Source: Bacillota bacterium (GTDB lineage: Bacteria; Bacillota_G; Limnochordia; DTU010). Taken from it: 14,428 nucleotides of DNA. The translations under genes were made by a program, and so were the position numbers. Positions 1 through 5,777 of the stretch are shown here, one piece after another; the stretch's first letter is position 1, and every line of letters starts with the position of its first letter. The notes beneath the pieces were generated by a model that saw only the letters and a program-made list of their open reading frames with translations, was not told the origin of the DNA and made no database searches. The DNA lies in NCBI GenBank assembly GCA_012799255.1, contig JAAZLQ010000257.1:1-14428 (forward strand), read 5' to 3'.

Positions 1-218
1 ACTTGGGTATTGGGGTCACCTTGGCCATCCCGCAGGAGTAGGTTAAAGTTGAATTCTTTAGCCCCATCGTTTAAACCCTTGATAAAATTAGAGTAAAATG
101 GGTTGGACATATCCCAAATAGTAGCGCCGATGGTGAACTGCTTGTCACTGGCCAAGGCGACCATGCTGCTTCCTACAAGAAAAACTAAGGTTAATGCCAC
201 AATTAGTCTGTTTCTCAT
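1..218 (-). CDS. Sugar ABC transporter substrate-binding protein (RbsB-like), N-terminal part
   Basis: This is the start of a secreted sugar-binding protein that would deliver a monosaccharide to the membrane permease encoded just upstream. The visible 72 residues open with a signal peptide: MRNR, a hydrophobic stretch, then a likely cleavage site after VALAS. The mature start then reads KQFTIGATIWDMSNPFYSNF, typical of the periplasmic-binding-protein type 1 (ribose/xylose/galactose) fold, where an aromatic residue and an Asn/Phe near the first strand contact sugar. The ATG at 216-218 is preceded by GAGGAGG (227-233). The gene begins 41 bases after the permease stop on the same strand, so it is the third gene of the operon starting with the ROK repressor. 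The C-terminal three quarters and any following ATPase gene lie outside the window. The sugar is inferred as a pentose only from the upstream operator. Confidence 0.9.
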   Translation of the reverse strand, partial: MRNRLIVALTLVFLVGSSMVALASDKQFTIGATIWDMSNPFYSNFIKGLNDGAKEFNFNLLLRDGQGDPNTQ

Positions 219-259
219 TGAATGTTCCTCCTCGATCTAAGTCTATTTTAGTTGTAAAC

Positions 260-1243
260 TTAAGCTTTTTTGCCGACACCGAGTTTAGCCAGTAGCCCTC
301 CTCCCTGAGAAATCTGTTTGCTAGTCGACTTCTTGCTAGTTGCATCGAAGCCCACTGCCAAAAGAATGATTAAGCCGGTAACTGCCGGTTGCCAATAAGG
401 AGATACGTTCAAAAGGTTAAGGGCGTTAGCGATCATACCCATTAGTAATACGCCCACAACGGTACCGGTGATTGTACCTTGTCCCCCAGATAGTGAAGTA
501 CCGCCCACAACTACGGCCGCAATGGCATCTAGTTCATAACCTGTTGCTGCTTGGGGCTGGCCTGTAATGGTCTGGCCTAGGAGAATTAGTCCACCTAAAC
601 CTGCTAAAGCTCCGCCGATGGTAAAGACACTGATTTTCACTTTACTGACGTTAATACCAGATAAGCGTGCTGCCTCTTCGTTGCCACCTACGCTCAGTAC
701 ATATTGGCCAAAGGGTGTGTGTTTTAACAAGATATGGGTGACTGCTGCCACGATGACAAAAAGCGTGGTTGCCACAGGAAACGGTCCAATCTTACCTAGG
801 CCAACTGTCATATAAGATAGGGGCAAGCCGTAAATGGGTTTAGCATTGGTAGAAACAAAGATCAAGCCCCGGGTAATAATCTGCGTTCCTAAAGTAGTTA
901 CAAAGGGGTTAATGCCCACTTTGGCAATTAAAAGTCCATTGATTAAACCAACTGCAGAGGAAGCTAAAAGTCCACCCACCATTCCTAGCGGTATGTTGAA
1001 CTTTAGGAATAAGGCGGCGGCCACCATGCCCGAAAGAGCTGCATTAGCTCCCACCGAAAGGTCAAATCCACCGGAAATCATCATCAAGGTCATGCCACAG
1101 GCAATGATTCCGTTCACCGCATTTTGTTGCAAGAGGTTCATCAGGTTTTGTGGATTTCGAAAGGCTGGAGACCAGATGGCCAAGGCCAAGAATAGGACAA
1201 TAAAGGTGACAAAAAGCCCATAGGTCTGAAAAAATTTACGCAA
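260..1243 (-). CDS. Sugar ABC transporter permease, RbsC/XylH type (BPD_transp_2)
   Basis: This is a 327-residue integral membrane subunit of a monosaccharide ABC importer. It is rich in hydrophobic helices (about 8-10). Family hallmarks are GGFDLSVG at 58-65, the cytoplasmic coupling loop SVGGNEEAARLSGI around 184-197, and VVGGTSLSGGQGTITG at 245-260. The length fits RbsC (about 320) better than E. coli XylH (about 390). The start is TTG at 1241-1243, one base after the TAA of the ROK gene. GGGGGAG inside the end of that gene serves as ribosome binding site, so translation is probably coupled. There is no in-frame ATG upstream near it. The binding-protein gene follows 41 bases downstream. 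The usual order places an ATPase gene in such operons; none is seen here, so it must lie past the left edge or be shared. Confidence 0.93.
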   Translation of the reverse strand: MRKFFQTYGLFVTFIVLFLALAIWSPAFRNPQNLMNLLQQNAVNGIIACGMTLMMISGGFDLSVGANAALSGMVAAALFLKFNIPLGMVGGLLASSAVGLINGLLIAKVGINPFVTTLGTQIITRGLIFVSTNAKPIYGLPLSYMTVGLGKIGPFPVATTLFVIVAAVTHILLKHTPFGQYVLSVGGNEEAARLSGINVSKVKISVFTIGGALAGLGGLILLGQTITGQPQAATGYELDAIAAVVVGGTSLSGGQGTITGTVVGVLLMGMIANALNLLNVSPYWQPAVTGLIILLAVGFDATSKKSTSKQISQGGGLLAKLGVGKKA

Positions 1244-1244
1244 C

Positions 1245-2429
1245 TTACTCCCCCACTCTCTTGTACGAACTTAATAGCTGATTGTTGGTATTATGCAGTG
1301 TTAATGCAACCGCACCCATCACACCGGCAATATCCCCCAGCTCCGATGCGACTAACCTGGGCTGAGACTGGAGCACCGGAAAGGCTAGTTTCTTAAGCTG
1401 GGGCAAAAAGAGATCTGCCTCTTTAGCAACCCCACCGCTTAAAATAATCAGTTCAGGATCTAACACAGTTGAGATACTGACGATGGCCATGGCTAAATGC
1501 TCAGTAAAACCTTTCAGCACCTCTAGGGCTACCGGGTCCTCTTGTCTTGCCAGGCTAAACACTTCTTCCGCATCTAGAGACTCACTAGATCCACTTAACT
1601 CAGAATATCTCTCGCCGATACCAGTACCACTGGCCCAGCTCTCTAAGAAGCCAAAGCCGGGATAATCCTGACCCAATTGGGAGGTGTCAGAGACTAGGTT
1701 ACCCACCTCTCCAGCGGACTGGTGGGCTCCGAAGAAGACCTGCCCATTTAACACAATCCCTGCTCCAAGACCGGTACCGATGGCCAAGCAAGCTAAGACA
1801 TCAACACCTTGACCTAAACCATACCAATACTCACCTAGAGCCTGGAGGTTCACGTCGTTTTCCAGGAAAACAGGGAAATCCATATGCTCGCTCAATTTTT
1901 CAACCAGAGGATAATCCTTCCAGTCTAAGGATGGTGCCCACTTCACTTCCCGTTGGTTTACCACCACACCTGGAATACCAATCCCAACGCCCTTAATCCG
2001 GCTTTGATCGATCTGGGATTCCTCCGCCAGTTGCCTGATAAATTGTAATAAACTTTGAAAGACTGCCTCGGGGCCCTCGCTGGCACAGGTGGGCTGTTTT
2101 AAGCTATAAACTACTTTGCCTAAAAGGTTAGTTACTGCCCCCGCCATCTTGGTCCCGCCAAGATCCACTCCTATTACGTATCCTGCGTCACCGTTCAACT
2201 CCAAAAGCACCCGCCTTCTACCACTTGTCGATGCGGCCCTACTCACGTCCACCACTAGCTCTTCTTTACGCAGATCTGAAATGATGGTGGAAACGGTGGC
2301 CCGACTCAAACCGGTCAGATCACAAATTTGAGTTTGTGAAATGGGGCCCAGCTTGGTTAAGATGTTAATCACTGTGGCCCGATTCATTTGTCCCATCAAT
2401 TGTGGTGTACCAACTCTATGCCGCAACAT
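1245..2429 (-). CDS. ROK-family transcriptional repressor (XylR/NagC type)
   Basis: This is a 394-residue sugar-responsive repressor and the first gene of the transporter operon. An N-terminal winged helix-turn-helix spans about 15-60 (SQTQICDLTGLSRATVSTII), followed by the SGRRR linker at 69-73. The ROK sugar-kinase-like domain runs from about 83: nucleotide/sugar motif DLGGTK at 89-94, FLENDVN with the usual catalytic-position Asp192, and the GTGLGAG loop at 218-224. The zinc site of the family is degenerate: GEIGH is GEVGN at 240-244, and the CxCGxxGCxE segment reads DYPGFGFLE at 255-263 with no cysteine. The ATG at 2427-2429 has GAGGAGA 6 bases upstream. An operator-like dyad resembling the Bacillus XylR site lies 27 bases upstream, so it probably represses itself together with the transporter. 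The xylR assignment rests mainly on that operator. Confidence 0.9.
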   Translation of the reverse strand: MLRHRVGTPQLMGQMNRATVINILTKLGPISQTQICDLTGLSRATVSTIISDLRKEELVVDVSRAASTSGRRRVLLELNGDAGYVIGVDLGGTKMAGAVTNLLGKVVYSLKQPTCASEGPEAVFQSLLQFIRQLAEESQIDQSRIKGVGIGIPGVVVNQREVKWAPSLDWKDYPLVEKLSEHMDFPVFLENDVNLQALGEYWYGLGQGVDVLACLAIGTGLGAGIVLNGQVFFGAHQSAGEVGNLVSDTSQLGQDYPGFGFLESWASGTGIGERYSELSGSSESLDAEEVFSLARQEDPVALEVLKGFTEHLAMAIVSISTVLDPELIILSGGVAKEADLFLPQLKKLAFPVLQSQPRLVASELGDIAGVMGAVALTLHNTNNQLLSSYKRVGE

Positions 2430-2455
2430 TTTTTATCTCCTCATTTTCTTAAGTC

Positions 2456-2484
2456 AATTAGTTTATTCGGCTTACGAACTAATT
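2456..2484. promoter_or_regulatory. Candidate XylR-type operator (8-bp perfect dyad)
   Basis: The perfect inverted repeat AATTAGTT / AACTAATT has arms at 2456-2463 and 2477-2484, separated by 13 bases. The 25-base core 2458-2482 has the same size and the same outer TTAGTTT...AACTAA half-sites as the Bacillus subtilis XylR operator as I remember it, with about 18 of 25 positions equal. It sits 27 bases before the ROK start codon, where binding would block transcription of the repressor-transporter operon. Xylose as inducer is inferred. Confidence 0.72.
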
Positions 2485-2492
2485 ACCCTTCT

Positions 2493-2520
2493 TTGTTTTG
2501 AAATTTTTTTCCGGAATAAT
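2493..2520 (+). promoter_or_regulatory. Possible sigma-A promoter of the AbrB/MazE-like gene
   Basis: A -35-like TTGTTT (2493-2498) is followed by a 16-base T-rich spacer and a -10-like AATAAT (2515-2520, 5 of 6 matches to TATAAT). Start of transcription would be near 2527, leaving a leader of about 60 bases before the ATG at 2589. This is a motif match only. Confidence 0.35.
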
Positions 2521-2588
2521 TAACCAGCCACTCCAACCTTCCAAAACATTCTTGCCTATCATCCCCACCATCTTTGTAGCGTGAAAAC

Positions 2589-2906
2589 ATGGGAGATCCT
2601 AAAATCATTCGGGTATCCAAAAAACGGCAAATCACGATTCCGCTAGAGTATTTTGAAAGCTTGGAGCTAGGTAGCCAGGTAGAGTGTTCCCTAGAAAATG
2701 GATCGATCGTAATTCGCCCCTTGCGGCACGTTTCTGATGGGTTTTCTGGTGATGAACTTATTCGTCAATTTGAAATTGAACAAGCGAACTTTAGGGGATC
2801 TATTCGAAAAATGGCCGAAGAAGTAAACAAAATATCCGATGGCTCCATTCCTTCAGCCACTTTTGAAGACATTTTCGGTTTGGAGGATGAACAGGTTATG
2901 GAATGA
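2589..2906 (+). CDS. AbrB/MazE/SpoVT-type DNA-binding protein (orphan antitoxin-like)
   Basis: This is a 105-residue protein with a swapped-hairpin SpoVT/AbrB domain at about 6-46: IIRVSKKRQITIPLEYF, then LELGSQVECSLENGSIVIRP. The domain binds DNA as a dimer and is common in MazE-type antitoxins and small regulators. The C-terminal half (50-105) is acidic and helical-looking and ends in a SIPSATFEDIFG segment, which could be a toxin-binding tail. No toxin gene follows on the same strand: the next 170 bases hold a minus-strand terminator and the end of the convergent M78 gene. The gene is therefore an orphan antitoxin or a plain regulator. The ATG has no clear ribosome binding site (only GCGTGA nearby). 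Possible promoter at 2493-2520. Confidence 0.75.
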   Translation: MGDPKIIRVSKKRQITIPLEYFESLELGSQVECSLENGSIVIRPLRHVSDGFSGDELIRQFEIEQANFRGSIRKMAEEVNKISDGSIPSATFEDIFGLEDEQVME

Positions 2907-2909
2907 TAT

Positions 2910-2931
2910 AAAAAAACCCGGCATAGCCGGG
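2910..2931 (-). terminator. Intrinsic terminator downstream of the M78 gene
   Basis: The hairpin CCCGGC-ATA-GCCGGG (2917-2931) is followed on the minus strand by seven T (2916-2910), a standard rho-independent terminator for leftward transcription. On the plus strand no T-run follows, so it should not end the AbrB-like transcript efficiently. Its core is almost the same as that of the terminator at 3958-3979. Confidence 0.8.
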
Positions 2932-2939
2932 GAAACGAT

Positions 2940-3083
2940 CTAAATAGCAACCGCCAACCTTCTCATCATACCGAACGTATCGACCCATTGAACCTCAAAC
3001 TCAAGACAGACATTTGGGATTGGAACTTGCTTCCGAACACCATCCTTGTATGACTCTTGCGTTACTACGCAACAGTCACCCGG
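2940..3083 (-). pseudogene. Start-less open frame, possible frameshifted 3' end of the M78 gene
   Basis: In the +1 frame relative to the M78 gene, 47 codons are open from the TGA at 3084-3086 to a TAG at 2940-2942, nine bases before the terminator hairpin. The frame has no ATG, GTG or TTG near its beginning and reads like real protein (for example QVPIPNVCLEFEVQW). A one-base change in the GGG at 3079-3081 would join it to the M78 protein and make it about 45 residues longer. I do not recognise the segment, so the fusion is an inference. Confidence 0.35.
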
Positions 3084-3900
3084 TCAGCCTGTATGCTTCG
3101 CGGTAGAGTAGTTTATTTTCTTTAACAGCATTAGCAACATAAGTGAAGAAGAGACGCCCCACACGATAGTTTTGGTTGTGATAGAAATCCCCACCTCCAT
3201 CATCCCGTTCACGCAACTCTCGCTTTTGCAACACTTCTAGATACTCGTCATAGTAGGTGCGATACATTTGATTACTGATTAATCCCATGTCCAATACGCG
3301 CCTGCCTATTACCAACGGACTTACTTTAAATCGCCTTGCTAAATCTTGTAATACAGTTGCATAATCAGAACGGGACAAGTGCTTTGGTAGGTGGCGATAC
3401 AGTAGCTCTGTAGGAACCAGGAACTCAGCGGCGATCTTGTTGCAGATCCTTTCAATGTCATGATCAGCTGGCTGCAGGAACGCTAAATCAAATACACCGC
3501 TACTTCCAAGCCACAGATGAGCTAGCTCATGTGCTAACGTAAACATCTGAGCTGCTTTATAGTCTCTACCGTTAACAAAGATCAGAGGGGCATAATCATC
3601 AACCAACACGAAGCCACGGAACTCCGCTACATTGAGTTTTCGCCGCGTGTTGTTTCCTACAACTCCATTTCGAACTACCAAAATTCCCGCTTTTTCAGCA
3701 CTCCGAAATATTTTGTTGAGAGCATCTTGCCACGTTCCCACACTCTCTGCCCAATCGATTGGCAGACCAAGCGTATGCCTAATACTGTCCGCGACTTCTT
3801 TTACATCATCGAAAATCTGGGCAGAACCAACGAAACGCTTGGGCGCATAGCCGGTTTCAATCAGGTACTCTCTGAGCCATGTCTGGCGTCTCTTCTTCAA
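3076..3900 (-). CDS. M78 (ImmA/IrrE-family) zinc metallopeptidase, probably truncated
   Basis: This is a 274-residue protein with the zinc-peptidase signature HELAH at 124-128 and a third-ligand candidate Glu159 in NKIAAEFLVP. It also carries family landmarks VVGNNTRRKL (80-89), FVNGRDYKAAQMFTLAHELAHLWLG, and GGGDFYHNQNYRVGRLF near the C-terminus. ImmA-like peptidases cleave repressor proteins. Longer members of this subgroup carry an N-terminal XRE-type helix-turn-helix and begin this region internally; here that part is absent, and a stop lies about ten codons before the start. The start used is TTG at 3898-3900, with no convincing ribosome binding site. At the other end the reading frame stops at 3076, but another frame stays open to 2940, just before the terminator, suggesting a one-base frameshift. 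It is either a degraded gene or a single-domain version; no XRE partner gene adjoins it. Confidence 0.75.
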   Translation of the reverse strand: MKKRRQTWLREYLIETGYAPKRFVGSAQIFDDVKEVADSIRHTLGLPIDWAESVGTWQDALNKIFRSAEKAGILVVRNGVVGNNTRRKLNVAEFRGFVLVDDYAPLIFVNGRDYKAAQMFTLAHELAHLWLGSSGVFDLAFLQPADHDIERICNKIAAEFLVPTELLYRHLPKHLSRSDYATVLQDLARRFKVSPLVIGRRVLDMGLISNQMYRTYYDEYLEVLQKRELRERDDGGGDFYHNQNYRVGRLFFTYVANAVKENKLLYREAYRLTG

Positions 3901-3957
3901 CAGGTGACTATTTCCTGCAAATTCTAACTAATCAAAAGAGACATGCCTTAACCAAGC

Positions 3958-3979
3958 AAAAACCCCGGCTATGCCGAGG
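3958..3979 (-). terminator. Intrinsic terminator downstream of the DUF378 gene
   Basis: On the minus strand CCTCGGC-ATA-GCCGGGG (3979-3963, one mismatch) is followed by TTTTT (3962-3958), 22 bases after the DUF378 stop codon. This isolates the M78 gene from DUF378 transcription, so the M78 gene needs its own promoter in the roughly 57 bases left; I see no good one there. Confidence 0.78.
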
Positions 3980-4001
3980 TCAAAGACTTTTTAGTAGAAG
4001 A

Positions 4002-4223
4002 TCATTCATTCCTGACGCGATTATCTCCAAACAGGAAAGTGAGGGAATAAATGCCCGAAAGGCCTACCAAGGTGTAGACAATCCTAGCTAACATAGAAGA
4101 TTCCCGCATCGATTCCCCGCCGAATATAGCTGTCACAAGATCCCATTGAAAGAGACCAACCAAGAGCCAATTGAGCGCACCTATAATCACCAGGAGCAGA
4201 GCGAGTCTCGCTAACCCATTCAT
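4002..4223 (-). CDS. DUF378 family small membrane protein
   Basis: This is a 73-residue protein of unknown function with two predicted membrane helices. The first begins LARLALLLVIIGALNWLLVGL and carries the family's G-A-L-N-W motif. A short loop with the family's FGG (AIFGGESM) comes next, and the second helix is around ARIVYTLVGLSGIYSLTFLF. The C-terminus is charged and ends NRVRNE. Length matches the family. I place the start at ATG 4221-4223, because GGGGG (with a spacing of 7) fits it better than the TTG one codon upstream. The gene is monocistronic: a terminator follows at 3958-3979, and the next gene upstream (sdpR) is divergent. A shared control region of 175 bases separates the two start codons; no clear promoter for this side was found. 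Confidence 0.88.
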   Translation of the reverse strand: MNGLARLALLLVIIGALNWLLVGLFQWDLVTAIFGGESMRESSMLARIVYTLVGLSGIYSLTFLFGDNRVRNE

Positions 4224-4333
4224 CAAGTAACCCCCTTACTGGTTTTAACTGATTTTATCCTATCATTTCCTAAAATCCCAAAAACCATACACAGGTAACC
4301 CTCACCCTATTTCGAAAGACATCTAAATTATTC

Positions 4334-4362
4334 TTGCGCAGGTTTCACCTTTATGCTACGAT
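4334..4362 (+). promoter_or_regulatory. Sigma-A promoter of sdpR-sdpI
   Basis: A -35 TTGCGC (4334-4339), a 17-base spacer ending in TGC (an extended -10 element), and a -10 TACGAT (4357-4362) predict a start near 4369. The dyad operator at 4361-4388 overlaps the -10 end and the start site, as expected for repression by the ArsR-type product. Confidence 0.65.
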
Positions 4363-4388
4363 CTATTTAGAACAAATTCTAAATAGAT
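4361..4388. promoter_or_regulatory. SdpR/ArsR-type operator, perfect 12-bp dyad
   Basis: ATCTATTTAGAA (4361-4372) and TTCTAAATAGAT (4377-4388) form a perfect inverted repeat around CAAA. The AT-rich imperfect or perfect 12-2-12-like layout is typical of ArsR/SmtB-family sites. It covers the predicted transcription start and ends next to the ribosome binding site, so the most likely binder is the protein encoded directly downstream. Confidence 0.75.
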
Positions 4389-4401
4389 GAGGTGATGTCT
4401 A

Positions 4402-4686
4402 GTGAGCTTTCCCGAAACCTTTAAAGCCTTAGCAGATCCGATCAGACGGGACATTCTCGTTCTCCTTAAGGGAGGAAGCATGTCTGCCGGCGAAATCGGA
4501 CAGCACTTTAACATCTCTGGAGCCACCATCTCCTATCACCTCTCCCAACTTAAAAAGGCGAATCTTGTCTTTGAAACAAAGTATAAAAACTTCGTGTATT
4601 ACGAACTTAACATTTCAGTCTTTGAGGAAGTCATGCTCTGGCTTGCCCAGTTTAAAGGGGAAAACAATAATGAACACAAAAGGTGA
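4402..4686 (+). CDS. sdpR: ArsR/SdpR-family autorepressor
   Basis: This is a 94-residue winged helix-turn-helix protein. FKALADPIRRDILVLL (7-22) is the family entry helix. The recognition region is about 28-52 (SAGEIGQHFNISGATISYHLSQL) and the beta-wing is about 56-69 (VFETKYKNFVYYEL). It has no cysteine or metal-binding ELCVC motif, which separates it from metal-sensing ArsR proteins and fits SdpR, whose activity is set by capture at the membrane by SdpI. The start is GTG at 4402-4404, with GAGGTGA six bases upstream; the ATG at 4396 is in another frame and soon stops. The gene overlaps sdpI by 17 bases, and a perfect dyad covers its promoter, so it is probably autoregulated. Assignment to SdpR rests on sequence type plus the adjacent sdpI. 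Confidence 0.88.
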   Translation: MSFPETFKALADPIRRDILVLLKGGSMSAGEIGQHFNISGATISYHLSQLKKANLVFETKYKNFVYYELNISVFEEVMLWLAQFKGENNNEHKR

Positions 4687-5332
4687 TCGCTTTGTACTGC
4701 TGCTAACTTCACTAGTTTGCTTGCTTCCACTGATTATGTCCCTAGTTGTTTATCCAGATCTGCCTGAGCAAGTGGCAATCCATTGGGACAGCACAGGAAA
4801 CCCTGATAATTTCGCACCTAAAGCCCTAGCCGCTTTTGGTTTACCCTTTGTCTTTTTAGCTCTGAATCTTTTTTCTAAGCTAAAGCTGTTTAATGATCCC
4901 AAGCGGGCTTACACATCCCAGACCATGCAGCTACTCACGATCTGGCTTCCGCCAGTGTTATCAGTGATCTTAGTGCCCATTACCCTATTGATCGCGTTGG
5001 GACGAAACATTCAGATCACCCTAGTAGCCCCAGTAATCTTAGGTGCGTTATTGATCATAGTAGGAAATTATCTTCCGAAAAGCAGGCAAAACTACACCAT
5101 TGGCATCAAGCTACCCTGGACACTCCATGATCCTCACAACTGGAACAAGACCCACCGTTTCGCAGGCTACCTGTATATCCTAGCTGGAGTTATCCTGATT
5201 GCCAGATCCTTTATTTCAGGTAACGCCGAATTTCTGACTGGGTTTTCCCTTACAATTGTGATCGTGATTATTCTGGTAATTGCTCCGGCTATCTATTCGT
5301 ACGTACTATTCAAGCGGCAGAACTCTAAATGA
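4670..5332 (+). CDS. sdpI: SdpI-family immunity/signalling membrane protein
   Basis: This is a 220-residue membrane protein. A first helix (about 8-27) leads into a DUF1648 segment with PDLPEQVAIHWDSTGNPDNF (29-48). Further helices lie around 54-68, 91-110 and 116-132. The SdpI-domain signature GNYLPKSRQNYTIGIKLPWT runs from 132 to 151, with WNKTHRFAGY at 158-167, and two more helices follow. In Bacillus subtilis SdpI protects against the SdpC killing peptide and, once engaged, holds SdpR at the membrane. The start is ATG 4670, with AAAGGGG upstream; the frame is open further upstream but only inside sdpR. The 17-base overlap with sdpR implies coupled translation. No sdpABC toxin genes are nearby, so this may be a stand-alone immunity gene against foreign peptides or a housekeeping homologue. 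Confidence 0.9.
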   Translation: MNTKGDRFVLLLTSLVCLLPLIMSLVVYPDLPEQVAIHWDSTGNPDNFAPKALAAFGLPFVFLALNLFSKLKLFNDPKRAYTSQTMQLLTIWLPPVLSVILVPITLLIALGRNIQITLVAPVILGALLIIVGNYLPKSRQNYTIGIKLPWTLHDPHNWNKTHRFAGYLYILAGVILIARSFISGNAEFLTGFSLTIVIVIILVIAPAIYSYVLFKRQNSK

Positions 5333-5398
5333 TCAAATAGCCACCTGTACGGGAGGCTGAAAAATGGTTACACTAGAGCAAACGAGGGGGGTGAAGCA

Positions 5399-5746
5399 AT
5401 GTCCAGAAAAATTGAGGAGATGAAATTTGCTAAGGTTTATCCCCTTTATGTGCAAAAAGCGGAAAGAAAAAATCGGACCAGGGAAGAGGTCGATCAAATC
5501 ATTTCTTGGCTAACTGGCTATGACGAAGCAGGATTGCAGGAGCAAATCGATTCGGATAATGACTTTGCAACCTTCTTTGCCCAAGCCCCTGCCTTTAACC
5601 CCAATAGTTCTTTAATCAAAGGGGCAGTGTGCGGCATTCGTGTGGAAGAGATCGAAGATCCTGTAGTTCAAAAAATCCGTTATCTAGACAAGTTAATAGA
5701 TGAGTTAGCCAAGGGAAAAACCATGGGGAAAATTCTGCGGCAATAA
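5399..5746 (+). CDS. DUF2200 domain-containing protein
   Basis: This is a 115-residue soluble protein matching the DUF2200 family over its full length. The conserved N-terminal part is [20 protein letters not shown] (12-31) leading to a short TGYD motif. The conserved C-terminal part has [20 protein letters not shown] and [15 protein letters not shown]. The function is unknown. The start ATG at 5399 has a strong GAGGGGGG seven bases upstream. It lies 66 bases after sdpI on the same strand; a weak hairpin in that gap has no T-run, so read-through from the sdp promoter is possible. It is followed by a bidirectional terminator shared with the convergent rapZ gene. Confidence 0.88.
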   Translation: MSRKIEEMKFAKVYPLYVQKAERKNRTREEVDQIISWLTGYDEAGLQEQIDSDNDFATFFAQAPAFNPNSSLIKGAVCGIRVEEIEDPVVQKIRYLDKLIDELAKGKTMGKILRQ

Positions 5747-5749
5747 ATT

Positions 5750-5777
5750 GAGGGGCTCTACTGAGCCCCTCCGTTTT
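5750..5777. terminator. Bidirectional intrinsic terminator
   Basis: A perfect 9-bp stem GAGGGGCTC / GAGCCCCTC (5750-5758 and 5763-5771) with a TACT loop sits between two convergent genes, four bases after the DUF2200 stop. TTTT follows on the plus strand (5774-5777) and AATTTATT on the minus strand. It should stop both the plus-strand genes and the leftward transport operon that ends in rapZ. Confidence 0.88.

Noticed and set aside
2116..2523. Plus-strand open frames within and before the ROK gene
   Set aside because: They lack ribosome binding sites and recognisable domains and lie opposite a well-supported gene.
4565..4669. N-terminal extension of SdpI to 255 residues
   Set aside because: The extra 35 residues come from reading sdpR in another frame, while ATG 4670 has AAAGGGG upstream and begins exactly at the membrane-protein start.
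5333..5398. Terminator between sdpI and the DUF2200 gene
   Set aside because: The possible GCCACCT/GGGAGGC hairpin has mismatches and is followed by GAAAAATGG, not by a T-run.
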